Assembly (NCBI GenBank): GCA_944739405.2
Contig: OX123183.2
Coordinates: 89,790,729-89,854,728 of the forward strand
DNA: 64,000 nt
Reading direction: 5' to 3'
Origin: Euclidia mi
Lineage: Eukaryota; Arthropoda; Insecta; Lepidoptera; Erebidae
Shown: one piece after another, positions 46,533 through 58,084 of the stretch
Layout: the number at the start of each line of letters is the position of its first letter
Position numbering within the stretch: the stretch's first letter is position 1
Notes under the pieces: model-generated
What the model was told of the DNA's origin: nothing
The model's input: the letters and a program-made list of their open reading frames with translations, nothing else
The model's database searches: none
Translations under genes and position numbers: made by a program

Positions 46533-46757
46533 CTAATTACTATAAGTAACGTGTCTACGACAATGTGTCGTAGACATTCTGCCAGGCCGAACAAAACCAA
46601 AACGAGTAGGTTGCATGCTCTTCTGATCGGTTCTGTGCTGGTCTTGATGCCGACCAATCCTTGTGACTCCGTCAGGCACTAGTTGGAGCTGCGTTACTCG
46701 TCCCAGGACCCAGCGGGTAGGTGGACGCGCATCATGGCTGCCGTCGCGACGACTCAT
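46533..46757 (-). pseudogene. Second Bel/Pao element: integrase C-terminal remnant
   Basis: The frame contains RPPTRWVLGRVTQLQLVPDGVTRI, the C-terminal integrase block of Bel/Pao (PP.RW.LGRV.......DG..R). After that Ile the homology jumps to the next phase (VGIKTSTEPIRRACN), so a one-base indel has broken it. Nothing else of this element is clearly recognisable in the window. Its GRV..DG residues differ from those of the 36-kb copy, so it belongs to a different Bel/Pao lineage. Confidence 0.75.
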
Positions 46758-46759
46758 GC

Positions 46760-47440
46760 CATCTGGTCTGGATCTGTGAAATTAGCTTCTTGTATATGTG
46801 GTCATGCATTGCAGTCGGCCAGTGGTGGCTCAGGATATAGACAATGATTGACCAATTAAGAAGTGAAATGGAGTGAGGGCAGAGAGTGAATCAGACGGGC
46901 TGGAAGAGAGGCGTCTAAGACCTAGAAAGTGAGAAGTATGTGGGGAAATGGCTCATGTGTGCGGTGTGCTAAGCCTTAGACCTGCCTAAGTTGCCGCCGC
47001 CCGTTGACTGTATCCCATAACCCACCATAGTCTTCATACTATGAGGGAATGAAGTGGATGTGATGCCTTGTTCTGCTGCACTGCCGCTGATTAAGTTGCG
47101 CTTCTCTGCTAGAAATCTGTGACAAAATTTGACGCCACTACGAGTCAAGCCATTGACTGAATGTGAATGTGTCTGTGAACTGTGAACTGTGAAGTCTGAA
47201 ACTGAACAGTCTGAAAATGAATGTCTGAATAGTCTGGAAGTGTGAATGTATGTCAGGTTCCTCGGCAGCTGATGAATCTATTTAGTGATTCTAAATAAGA
47301 TTCTTTCGTCAAGGCGGTAACTGATCCAGATTGACAGCTAGAACTGCAAGGCATACATAGATGTATATGTATGACTCATTATTGACTACCACGCCCCCTA
47401 TGGTTACTGATCATGACTAAGGGACTGGTAGCAACTGTTA
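46760..47440. other. Low-complexity CTGAA/TGTGAA-rich DNA
   Basis: At 47160-47250 short words (CTGTGAACTGTGAA, GTCTGAAACTGAA) recur, in the same style as the arrays at 49.2-50.2 kb. No coding frame. Confidence 0.5.
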
Positions 47441-47663
47441 GTGCTTGGCCATAGTAGCGCGGCCAGCACGCGCGCGGGCCGCGCGCGACGCCGCGCGCGT
47501 CTTCATGTGTCCGTAGTAGCGCGTTCGCGGCTGCGGTGTACAGTGTTTGTCAAATTTAGGATCGCGGCTAGAATAATATGAGTTTTCAGTTAGATGACGT
47601 TAACACTCACCATAGTAACACTATGTCAATTGTTCACCAAATTCGCAACTAACTGATAACAAG

Positions 47664-47728
47664 GCTGTAGCCGTGCGGATAATACAACCGCCGCACGGTC
47701 TGATGGAGTGGGTTCAAATCACATTTAT
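47664..47728 (+). other. tRNA-like relic
   Basis: TAGCCGTGCGG resembles a Leu/Ser-type A box and GGTTCAAATCA resembles a B box. The stems do not close convincingly, so it is probably a SINE head. Confidence 0.35.
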
Positions 47729-47958
47729 AACTTTTATAATAATTTTGGTTTTTATTCTATTTGGAAAATGTTTATAAATATTTGTCAAATATTAGAAATA
47801 AAAATAATATTTTGAATAAAAATTGAACAATTATAGTAACTTCAGGACCGACTGGAAGGGTTAAAAAGGGATATGTGGTAATGTAAATAAATTAGAATTT
47901 ATATAGATACTTTGCATTTTTAAGTTCATCATTGTATAATACTTTATGTGTCTTGTAC

Positions 47959-48110
47959 CTAGTTGCCCGCGGCTTGGCGCGCGTTGAAGTCGGGGTAACA
48001 TTAATTTACTTTCAGCCTTAAGTTGTGTGAGACTCCTGGTTAGTCTAAAGAGTTCAGAAACTCTATAGAGTACAAAGTAATTCGGTCAGTATCCATGGCA
48101 TTATCTACCA
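47959..48110 (-). mobile_element. Helitron-like 3' end, related to 11122-11269
   Basis: Read on the minus strand it shares GATACTGACCGA, TTACTTTGTAC, CAGGAGT.T...CACA, GTTACCCCGA, and AAGCCGCGGGCA followed by CTAG, in the same order as the copy at 11.1-11.3 kb. Confidence 0.7.
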
Positions 48111-48930
48111 TTAGGGTGCTTGTACACGGCGCTTGTAGCTTGAGCATGTTGAGGCACTTGCGCGGGTTACATGCACCGTAAACAAATCGTTTAAAACAAT
48201 GTGCGGGTCCAGCGACTCGAGCATGTACCAACGCGAGCCACCCGCGCAAGTAATTCGCGTGCTCTGCGACGCGCGCGGGTCACTCGCGCATGTTATCTGT
48301 TAAAATAACATTTTTAACATATGATTTTAAAATAATTTTCGTTCATCGAGACATTTGACGCGATTCAAGTCATAAAGCTAACTTGATTTCATAATTACTC
48401 ATAAAAGTTTGAGATCCGCACGCTCCGCATTGTTTCCCGCTTGCCGCCCGCGCATTCACTACGGACACTTGTATGAAAGTCCTATGGTTTGAGTTGCCCG
48501 CGTGCTCCCCGCGCTGCACCGCCCGGCGCCGCTCGCCGCGCCCGCTGTCCACTACGGACACTCCTATAGAGTACCATATGTTTGAGTTTCCCGCGTCGCG
48601 CCCGCACCCGCGCCCGCCTTTCACTGTGGCCGAGCACTAAAGAAGCATGGATAATGTTCTGTGAAATGTGAAGTAATGAGTTTGCAAATTCATGTGATGA
48701 TTGCAAACTATTTGTTATATTGTAATCGCGGGTTAGCGAGCCTGCCGCCCACGCAAATGAGAGCACCAGCCTGATAATAAATTAATTAATGTTATGAAAT
48801 TAATCTGATTTTTATTGATAGTGCATAGGGTTCCCACCAAAAACTTAGGGTCCCAAGCCAACCTCACCTGCAAGTGGTGCACCTGCCGATCAACGAACGA
48901 GGCTCTGGCAAACAAAATATCCACCGCCAC

Positions 48931-49031
48931 CTATTACGTGGGATCTAAACACTGGCGAAAAGTGGGCGTTTAATATGCCTCTGCCTACCCCTTCGGGGAA
49001 ACAGGCGTGAGTCTATGTATGTATGTATGTA
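48931..49031 (+). mobile_element. SINE 3' half
   Basis: CCTATTACGTGGGATCTAAA, then CTCTGCCTACCCCTTCGGGG, then AGGCGTGAGTC with a TATG tail of several units. Confidence 0.8.
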
Positions 49032-49384
49032 TGTTTTGTTAGAAAGGAATTTAATTGTGATATTTTTACTGAATTTAATTGGATGAATATAGTTATTTTG
49101 TTGTTAATGATATGAAATAGTTTGAAGCTGAATTACTGTTTTATTTTACAATTGTGTATGAACTGCAATATGTATGCAGTTATGTCTGTTAATTTGTGAA
49201 GTTGTAAATTAATAAATTGTCTGTGTGTAATTCTGAATGTTGTATCTGAGATTGTGAAGTTTTATTTCTGAAAGTTCTGAGAAATTGTCTGATTGTGTGT
49301 AAACACTGATTAGAGTTCCAGTGATTCTGAAATACTGATTCTGAAAGGTATGTAATATAGTAATATCTGTATCTGAATTGTTGT

Positions 49385-49800
49385 CTGATTTGAATCATTT
49401 TCTATGATATGAAAACAATTCTGTCTGTCCACTTAAACACTCTGATGATTGTTTAAGTGGTGTGGTTCTTCCTAAAACATGATTAATGTGTAAGGAATTC
49501 TGAATTTGAAAGTTCTGATTTGAATCGTTCTTTTATGTGAAGAAGAAACAATTCTTAGTCTGCCCAGCTTAAACAATCTGATGATTGCTAAGCGGTGTGG
49601 TTCTTAAAACCAATTCCTAAAACTTGATGAGTGTTTTAGGCATTCTGAAATTCTGATTATGAAAGTTCTGATTTGAATTGTTTTTCTATGTGAAGAAAAA
49701 ACAATTCTTTGTCTGTCCAGCTTAAACAATCTGATGATTGCTAAGCGGTGTGGTTCTTAAAACCATTTCCTAACACTTGTTAGTGTTTCTAGAAGTTCTG
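49385..49800. repeat. Tandem array of hairpin-bearing units, three copies
   Basis: Units start with CTGATTTGAATC/TTG at 49385, 49515 and 49667. Each holds CTGATGATTG flanked by AGCTTAAACA / GCTAAGCGGT, GTGTGGTTCTT, and a CCTAA..TTAGG-type dyad. One dyad is CCTAAAAC..GTGTTTTAGG at about 49617-49640. Confidence 0.8.
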
Positions 49801-50225
49801 AATTGTCTGTAAATGTATGCATTGTCTGAGTGTGTGTGAAAGTGATGAGTGTTTTTGTATTTGTGGTTCTGAGGGGGTTCTTGGAGATCTGAATTGTAAA
49901 TGTATAAATTTTTTGAGTGTGTGTATAACTGAATGCTTGTTTGTTTGTGCTTGTGTTTGTGCTTGTGGTTGTGGTTCTGAGGCAGTTCTTGAAGATCTGA
50001 ATTGTAAGTGTATGATTTTTTTTAATGTATGCATGAGTGAATATTTTTGTGTTTCTGTGTGTGGCTCTGAGGCAGTTCTTGGAGATCTGAGTAATTCTTA
50101 ATGTATGAGTTTTTTGAGTGTGTGTATGACTGAATGATTTTGTGTTTATGGTTGTGTTTGTGGTTCTGTGGCGGTTCTTGAAGACCTGAATAGTAAGTGT
50201 ATGAATTTTTTTAATGTATGCCTTA
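49801..50225. repeat. Minisatellite, ~90-108-bp unit, four copies
   Basis: GGTTCTGAGG.GGTTCTTGGAGATCTGAATTGTAA recurs at 49865, 49973, 50063 and 50162. Both strands happen to be open across it (repeated CGSEAVLGDL.. and HTLKKFIHLQFRS..), but there is no start context or domain, so I do not call a gene. Confidence 0.8.
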
Positions 50226-50770
50226 GTGTAGTATCGATTAATATATCTAAATCCTACGTGGACTTAAAATCTGTATTTGTCCCTAATGTAAAGCGGTTGT
50301 TAAAAAAATTGATTTAGACTATATTTAAATTAATTTACACAGCTAAGGTTAGAACTTAACATGAAATCAATTTTGTAATAAGGCCGATCCTCATGCCATT
50401 ACGCTCAAATATATTTATCTTGGTATCTTTATAACCAATTTAATGCACGCGCCAGGCGTGTGTGCCAGGCTTCGTTCACGGTCATAACACAATAATATTA
50501 TAAAGAATGTATCAGTTGCTTAATATCACAAGTCGTAAAAGTTGACCGAGGAAATTGCCACTGTGTGTTGTTAGATAGGGAATGGGCTGACCACCCGTCA
50601 CTAGGCGACTTGTATCCCGCCCTACTTATGATAGATATTATTTGGCATTGTATCGCTTGTCCCAGGAATCTATTTTTATACTTCTTTGATAATATAAGTG
50701 GCTCTGCTATTTACAAAGACGACAGATACGTTACAGAAATTTTGATACATACGTTTTGTGAGGATCAGGA
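50226..50770. other. No gene seen
   Basis: The 93-aa frame at 50565-50846 has no family motif, and part of it runs over the hairpin at 50772-50806. Confidence 0.4.
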
Positions 50771-50771
50771 A

Positions 50772-50806
50772 ACGATCAGGAAAGTTGTACCAACTTTCCT
50801 GATCGT
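50772..50806. repeat. Perfect hairpin, 16-bp stem
   Basis: ACGATCAGGAAAGTTG and CAACTTTCCTGATCGT are separated by TAC. A further direct partial copy, GATCAGGAAA, precedes the stem. Confidence 0.9.
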
Positions 50807-50889
50807 ATCGGCATACACATGTTGCAATCAGAAATACTCTTTTTAAATTATTTTGCGTAATGCCATAACAAGTTGCTAGCAACTTCGTG

Positions 50890-51060
50890 GCGAGATCGAT
50901 TAAGAAGGATGAGGAGATCCACAGGTCAACTGAAGTCACTGACGAAGCTCTTAGCGAATAGTCAATCTAAAATGGCAGTGTGCTGGACAGGGCACATAAC
51001 TAGAAGAAACCGATGGACGTTTGGGCAGGAAGCTTCTGTTAGATCTGACAAGTTCTGTTC
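50890..51060 (+). pseudogene. LINE (RTE-like) C-terminal fragment
   Basis: The frame contains KMAVCWTGHITRRNRWTFGQE, a decayed form of the K.KW.WAGH..RR...W motif in the C-terminal part of RTE-type reverse transcriptases. No RT motifs are present. Confidence 0.55.
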
Positions 51061-51539
51061 ATGATCGATCTTAGCTAAACCTGAAAAAATCAACTTAGTT
51101 TTGAAATGTAAACTTGTACAATAAGGATAAAAATAAAATAAAACTTAATATGATTTAACGTCTAATAAAGACAAATGAGCAAAATCTGAAGTAAGCAGAG
51201 CATTTGACCCATGACTAAAAGTAAAACTGCATAAAGGAACAGTTGCTAACATTTTCTGCTAGATTATAACATGGACAAAGCGTCCTCCCAGCTTATATTT
51301 ACACACGACAACTCTATCCCTATAAGAAATCGAAGTTAAAATAAACTTCGATATTGAATTTGCTGATTCACACGGTGCCACGTGATGAAGTGCTCTGAAC
51401 TGATTTAATTGAAACAATTGACTTACCTATCCACTAAACGAATATTCGTTTTATGTATATTCTTTATTAGAAATTTATAGTACTCCGCATATATTGCCTA
51501 GCAATCACTGGTTTATACCCATATCAAACTGCTACACAC

Positions 51540-51866
51540 ATATTTATTTAATTTTTAACCTGTATTGTCCCACTGCAGGCAAAGACCCCTCTCTTCTTTC
51601 CACACATCTGTACTTCGTGCTAGCACAGGCCAGTCCTTCCGCGTCTAGTTTGTCCCGCCATCGTCGTCTCTGCCTTTCTGGTTGTCGTGTAGCACCTTCG
51701 GGGACCCGATTAGTAGCGATTTTATCCCAAAGTTCTTCAAGCCTGCCCGGTCCCATTTAAGTTTTTCAGCTTTATGGGTGACTTTATCTGCAATTTTAGT
51801 TTGGGGACGTAGTCTAGTATTTTTTACATGGTCTGTTAACCGGTTTCCTAGGATACATACAAACAT
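51540..51866 (-). pseudogene. LINE (RTE-like) C-terminal fragment, frameshifted
   Basis: One minus frame holds NRLTDHVKNTRLRPQTKIADKV..KAEKLKWDRAG, matching the R..T...D.......LKW.WAGH region of RTE-like proteins. After a shift the next phase holds RQRRRWRDKLDAE, the usual following block (G....RW.D.L). The 3' non-coding part follows, with CTGCAGTGGGACAATAC on the minus strand. Confidence 0.7.
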
Positions 51867-52124
51867 ATTGATAGGTATATTATTTTATATGCGAATAATA
51901 TTTTTATTAAAAATGTGGTCACATTGCATATAACTTTTGTGCATTTTTATGAAAAGTACTATGTAAGGAAAGGTAACAAAAATTCCTTCAATTACATAGG
52001 CCTTCTATCTTATAAACATAGATTATTAACCAAAGTTTTTTTAATGTCAGACCGACTGATCTCAGACGGTCGAAATAAAACAAATACGAAATGAGCCTTA
52101 ATTTTAGCGCACTTGTTCTAAAGC

Positions 52125-52475
52125 GCCATTTAGACGGAGAGAGTTTCTCGCACGTTTCGTACGAGAAATCGTATACTACTATCACAAGCAATAATCGCCA
52201 AAACATTATCATATCAAAATGTTTACATTCAGGCAAGAACTAAATTCTCGCCTATGATTATATCATACGAGATTCGCAAATGACTTATCGCTAGGTGATA
52301 ATTACCTGCGTCTGTTTACACAGCGAAATTATAGTAAGAAGATTCTGGCTTACGAGAAGCTCGACTTGTATAAACACGATCTCGTATGACATTTTATCAA
52401 GTTCATACGAGTATCGTACAAATCGGTTTGAACCGTTTTCAGTGCGAGATTCGTCATTCGAGTTAAGTGCTTACT
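52125..52475. mobile_element. MITE-like segment full of CGAGA/TCTCG words
   Basis: About nine CGAGA-type words occur on both strands (near 52144, 52158, 52247, 52264, 52352, 52380, 52407, 52444 and 52457), several inside the longer TACGAGA. The ends share GCACTT...TCTCGCAC in inverted orientation. No coding sequence; no target duplication found. Confidence 0.5.
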
Positions 52476-52602
52476 AGGGGGGTATTTGTTCTCAAAAATG
52501 ACACAAAAATTGTTTAAATTTGGAATTTTAAAAATGAACGCTTGTCTTAGAAGAGCAGATATAATTATAACACCCTCGCGCACTGCACTCAATACATTTA
52601 TT

Positions 52603-52866
52603 CATACATACATAGTCTCACGCCTACATTATCCCCGAAGAGGTAGGCAGAGGTATATTGCTACACCCACTTTTCACCAAATTTATTTAAGTTCCACGTA
52701 ATAGGGGGCGAGCCTATTGCCGTACCGGACACATTACCAGACTCCGTGCTGCTACTGAGAATTTCCTAACGGAAAAACCCAATAACACTTTACCCGACCC
52801 GGGAATCGAACCCGAGATCTCCCAAGCCCACGCGCACATTTAGACCGCGAGACCAACTGCACTCAA
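52603..52866 (-). mobile_element. tRNA-derived SINE, full length
   Basis: The reverse strand has an A-box-like TGGTCTCGCGG near 52850, a B box GGTTCGATTCC near 52805, and the shared body and tail down to CATACATACA at 52603. Confidence 0.9.
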
Positions 52867-53440
52867 CTGGCACAAAATCTCAAATACGATTATTGCATTG
52901 GAATTCTGTTTACAAACTCTCTCCCTCTAAATGGGAAGGCATGATGATACATTCTATGAATCATAGCTTAAACTATTAAGCGACCACTAGGTCGGACTGA
53001 TTAACTACCGATAATTACCACCTATGTATCAAGTGCATGATTGCCAAACCTAACTAACCCGCCCAGTGCCGGTCGAACACACAGGTGTACGGAAACGTAT
53101 AGCGTCGCTCAAACACTCAAACGAGTTATTCTTCAAGTAGGTGAGGTTATAAGTATGTTTTTATTGTTTTATTTGTTACTGTGTCACACTTGAACAACTG
53201 AACAATTTTATAAGATGATGGCTCAAAACAAAAAGAAAGTTTATTTGTTTTTAGAACATTAAATATTTCTCAGAAGGTACCTAATATCCAGTAACAGCTG
53301 TTAGACTTCAGAGAGATTTACATCATCTTTCAACATTTACTTTATCGTCGTGTTTACTGTAAAACATCCTTGAATATTTTCGTATTTTCTTAATACAAAT
53401 TATATAAGATAGTATATATTTTGTGTTACAGGAAAATTAT

Positions 53441-53680
53441 AGACATAGTCTCACGCCTGTATCCCCGAAGGGGTAGGCAGTGATGTAAATTTTACACAGA
53501 CATTTCGCCATGAATTTTTAGGTCCCACGTAATAGAGGGCGAGCCTATTTCCGTTACCGGGCACATCACCAGAATTCGGGCTGCTACTGAGTATTCGGAA
53601 AAACCCAGTAACAGTTTTGCCCGACCCGGGAATCGAAACCGGGACCTCGGATCAACAGTCGCATACGCTATCCAGTATAT
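53441..53680 (-). mobile_element. tRNA-derived SINE
   Basis: Same family. The reverse B box is GTTTCGATTCC, and the body includes GGCTCGCCCTCTATTACGTG and CCCCTTCGGGGATACAGGCG. The outermost head is truncated near 53680. Confidence 0.88.
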
Positions 53681-53699
53681 CATAATAATTATTATATAT

Positions 53700-53975
53700 A
53701 AAACAAGTCTTCGCCCGCGGCTCCATCCGAATGAATTAAGCATATTAACCTTCCCTATCTATTGGAGAAAACCGTACAGAATTCCGTTCTGTAGTTTTTG
53801 AGTTTATCGCATTCATACAAACAAACAATGCGGCCGTGCTTTGGAGGGCACGTAAAGCTGTCGGTCTCGGTTCTTGTCTCAGGACAAGGATCGTTAGGCC
53901 ATGTCAGAAGCCTTAAGGCGTTCTGAGAACTCCGGCACTAGAGATGTCCTCACACTCACACGAAAATAAAGAAAG
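53700..53975. repeat. Helitron-like and LINE-type dispersed fragments
   Basis: CTTCGCCCGCGGCTCCATCC, then AGTTTTTGAGTTTATCGC and ATACAAACAAACAATGCGG, resembles a reversed Helitron-like repeat. A LINE-type block with GGAGGGCACGTAAAGCTGTC and ACACTCACACGAAAATAAAG follows. Confidence 0.45.
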
Positions 53976-53989
53976 AAGACAGACAAGAA

Positions 53990-56320
53990 GAAATGCGGCC
54001 TTTATATTATAATATATCTAGATGTCTTAATCCAAGAAAGGATTTTTAATATACCATTCCTAATGGGGTAGAAAAGAAACAGAAAATGTCTAAGAAATTC
54101 CGCTGTTTCTGTAGCTAACAGTAAGAAAACGCGGGCAACATCTACTTATATAATATCTTGAGACTATCCACGTCATTTTAGTTTTTTTGCTTCTTATTTG
54201 AAGCGGCGACCTTAGCTTCATTTAATACAATGCCTTGCTACCAGAAAGAGTGACTTTTTTGCTAGTTTGCTTGTTCCGCTACATTCCCCATGGACCATTT
54301 TATTTTTGCTTCCTCCTCGTCGTTTTCGTTTCGGCTTACAGTTGAAATTCAACTCGTTGATTTTGAAATGCCAACGAAATTGTACAATATTATAATAATA
54401 TCTTAGAAAACGTGAGTGGTTCTGACGAAGGGGTTTTCCCCTTTCGTTAGAGAAAATTAACTGAAGAGGTTAAAAATAAACTGTATAGTAGGTTAGAAGA
54501 GAGATTACTATTCAATAAAAGGGCGAACGAAGAATTCAGTGGGAGTGAATAAAGGAACCGAGTGCTATGGTAGTAGCAAATCCGTAGAGTATATCATGCT
54601 TATTTTTAAAGCTTTTGCCAATCAGGAAAGACTCAATTTCTGAGTCTGGGGTCATAAGCAGCAACCCAATTAATAATTATTCCCACATTGTTTTCATAAT
54701 CGAAGGGTCGTGGTGTTTAATATCAACTCATTACGCTACTTCTGAGTTAGTTCCACTCAAGTGTTGAGGGCGTCCTGTTACAACAGTAACATAATTGGAA
54801 CAAGCTGGAAGTGTTAAAAGAAGTAGTGAATTTTGATCTAAACTAAATACTAAACAAATTTTCAAACAGAAAAGTATTCCTAATACGCGCCTTCATCTGC
54901 CAATATTGCAGCACAATATGTATTATAAAGTTGTAGGTATTGTTGTAGGCTTTACGAGACACGCCGCGCGCCGCGTCTACTTAAGACTTCGAGCTATTTC
55001 GAAGAAGCTCTAAAAACCTGGTTACAATAGATCTACACAATGCCTTAGACTCCTAGGCGATTAAACTAAACTGTAAGACTTTACAACTAGAAAACTTGTT
55101 AAGTTGATAACAAGTTTTGATCCTTGAACAAAAGTAATTTTATAGAGATTTTCTTGGAAATATATTACATTTTACGGTCAACTATTAAAACAAGCCAGCT
55201 TTGTCTTGTCAACGTTGAGTGTTTTAATACGACCATGGATTAAATTTGTCGCGATATGGATGTTAAGTACAGTCGCGAATGAGCGCAGCCAATAAGAACA
55301 GCCTGACAATCGACTAACGCGCCATTAATTTTAAATTGTGTATTTATAATTTATACCTACAACCGTGAATTATTTAACGTTGTACAAATACTACTACAAT
55401 AAAATGATAATAAGTAAACGGCAAAATTATATTACAAATTACAGACAGGACATATTTATAATAAAATTGAAACGTTTTTCCAGAGGGGTTATGCTAGAAT
55501 GTTTGGCAAACAGGCGCCGGCGCCGCACTGTTTGACCGATTTGACATCGCAAATATCTTGAAATTAAACTACAGTTTACGGATTTTATCGCGTTATATTA
55601 CTTTCACTGGTTATCTGTTATTACATTTAAACCGAAAGATCTAGAAACTACATATTTTTTTATTACTAGCCGACGTTTCGAATTCTTTACAGGATTCATG
55701 TTCACGGCAGCGCAAATATCTGCTTAAGTTGCTCTCATTTGTATTATAATTGTAAAATATATTTCTTATTCTATAAGCGTGCGTTATTCATAGTGTTATA
55801 GGCTCATAAAAGAATAAGTATAAGCAATGTCACCCTAAGGCCCTTGAAATTATGCCATCTTCGTCCGTAAAACTGCGAACTACACTTTCTGAAGAAAGAT
55901 AGTCTTCAGCTACAGATAAATAGGCAAATAAAGTGAAAGTTTATTATAATAGGTTCACTGTAGATCTCAAAGTAAAAACGTTACATACGAAAATAAAAGT
56001 ACACGGGTTCTGTAGCGACGATATTTTGGTGAAACATGCATATTTTATGCATGTTCCATCAAGTTACAACTACTTCAAACAGAGCATAAAACTTAAGTTT
56101 GAAAGATAGTCACTGTATGGAAGACAGAAGGAAAAGAGTGCACCAAACAGTAGAGCACACTTTAAATACTTATTTATATAGTAGTTTTTCTAAATGGTAC
56201 TTTCTTTTAAGGCTGCCGATAATTTGAAACAATAATAATAAACTGTGAAACCAGCTACCTGCAGCGGTATTTCTAAACCAGTTCGACATTGGAATCTTCA
56301 AAAAGCGAGCATATTCCTTT
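53990..56320. other. No gene seen
   Basis: Apparently unique AT-rich sequence. A small perfect dyad AAAACTTGTTA / TAACAAGTTTT lies at about 55089-55116. Confidence 0.4.
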
Positions 56321-56324
56321 TTAA

Positions 56325-56440
56325 AAGGTAGGCAACGCACTTGTGATCCTTCTTGCATTACAGGTGTCTATGGGCGGCGGTGATTTCTTACCATCAGGTG
56401 ACCCGCTTGTACGTTTGTCTTCCTATGCTATAAATAAAAA
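56325..56440 (+). repeat. Dispersed repeat (3' end shared with 30.9-31.2 kb)
   Basis: GGCAACGCACTTGTGATCC, GGGCGGCGGTGATTTCTTAC and CATCAGGTGACCCGC, then TATAAATAAAAAA. Confidence 0.7.
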
Positions 56441-58080
56441 ATTGTTCCCTGTGGTTACTCCCACAGCATTTGGCTATTTCTTAACAACCGATCCCGATCT
56501 ATCAGTTGTTACGTAATTCTAATGGTATTTTTTTAATTTCTCTATGGATTCCTGCATGTCTCTGGGATATATTACGGATGTTACGCTACAAACTCCTCTA
56601 CTTTCCCGTAAAAGTTCCATAAAAATCGGTGCAAAACAGTTCTGAAAATTATACCCGACAGACAGAAGGACAAAAAGAGACACAAAATTAAATAAGGCTG
56701 TTTACGTCTTCGCATCACGTAACTATCTACATGTGTATACCAAAAGATAAAAATCATATTATTATTTAGTTTGCGCAGGTCTGTTTCTAAAAGATTTTAT
56801 TATTATTATTCTAATTTGATTTGAGACCCTAATATTTGAATAAATATATTTCTTGCCAAGATAAAAAGCGTCCCCATTTTCTCAAACATTACCTTCTCAT
56901 TCCTAGTAAGACTGTACATATGAATTACATGAATGCCGCAGTATCATTTCATACAATGACATTTTAAATAGTTCACCAAGGTTTACGCACAAGAGATTTT
57001 TGGAATAGTGAGCAAATACCAATTTCTATAGAAAAATGGAACTTCAACACAGTAATGAAGCTATAGCTAGAAACCATCAGACAATCTCCGTGCCAACCGG
57101 ACCTGGTCCCAACTGATTATCCCTTTTCCGCAATCTGGACAACTTTGTAAAGCGAAAAAACGTTGCTTGGTACGAATAGAAAATACCTTTTAGATTTTGC
57201 AGTACCTTGTTTTCTAGACGTTTCCCGAAAAGTATTCTATGGAATATAATATATTCGTTTACAAGACAGAGTGTTTCCGTCACAATTATACCTTTTAACA
57301 GTATTATGGTTATAAAAGCGCGTAACAATATTTTCTTAAAAAACAAAGAAAATAGTCTAATAAATACCTAAAGAGCAGAAAAAAAAATTTTTTTTTCTAG
57401 GACATGTGGAAAGAAAACAGGATAAATAAAATATTTTTTCCTTCTTCAAGTGTAAGGCAATATTTCAGTAAGATGCATGAAATCACGTACATTGTTCTCT
57501 TACTAATTATTTATATGTCAACCCTATCCAGTCCCAAACAAAGGAAATTCTAATTGTGTCTTTGTAAGACACATATTATGACGGGCTTGGACGCTGTCTC
57601 TTTGTTAGAAGTTAACCGTTGTATTGAACTTCTCAATTGTTGTTACATGTTCCTAACTTTCAACACATAGCCTTTACTTATTTGTCTTCAAGAAACCCGA
57701 GTTCCTCTCAAGATACTATTTTATGTGTATATTGGCGAACGAAGTGGAGTTTGGGGCTTGAACATCGGGTCTGAAACTAATTCAAAGATTAAATTAGAAC
57801 TATATTTTCACAGCGAACTTCGTAGGACGCACTATAAAAATAATGGAAACTTAATTTCGGATGAGGACAGTTATTTTTGATAAAGGTTTTGTTGTAGTTT
57901 GAGTATTATCTTATGTGGTTTATGTATTCTATATCAAGATACCATAATACAATAAGTTGTAATGTTTGAAAGATTATTAACACCTCTCCACATAATCAGA
58001 ATAAATTATATTTTTTCAATGCAAAGTTCATAATTGGGTATTGGCCTTGCTGATTTCAGCATGATTACACGTAATGTATC
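56441..58080. other. Dispersed repeat remnant, then no gene
   Basis: At 56600-56670, AAAAATCGGTGCAAAACAGT and GACAGACAGAAGGACA resemble the inner part of Helitron-like repeats. The rest, including the 89-aa minus frame at 57077-57346, has no support. Confidence 0.4.
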
Positions 58081-58084
58081 TATA

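Larger units (their letters stand above)
47441..48637. mobile_element. GC-rich non-autonomous DNA element (candidate)
   Basis: GTGCTTGGCCATAGT (47441) and the reverse of ACTGTGGCCGAGCAC (ending 48637) match 13 of 15 as inverted ends, next to TTA and TAA. The inside is rich in CGCGCG. GTGTCCGTAGT occurs once forward (about 47509) and twice reversed (about 48452 and 48551), like subterminal binding repeats. A tRNA-like relic and a Helitron-like end lie within. Confidence 0.5.

Noticed and set aside
47664..47728. Functional tRNA gene
   Set aside because: B-box-like word but no closed cloverleaf.
49789..50101. Repeated open frames on both strands of the minisatellite
   Set aside because: Both strands are open because the unit lacks stops; no domain and no coding signature.
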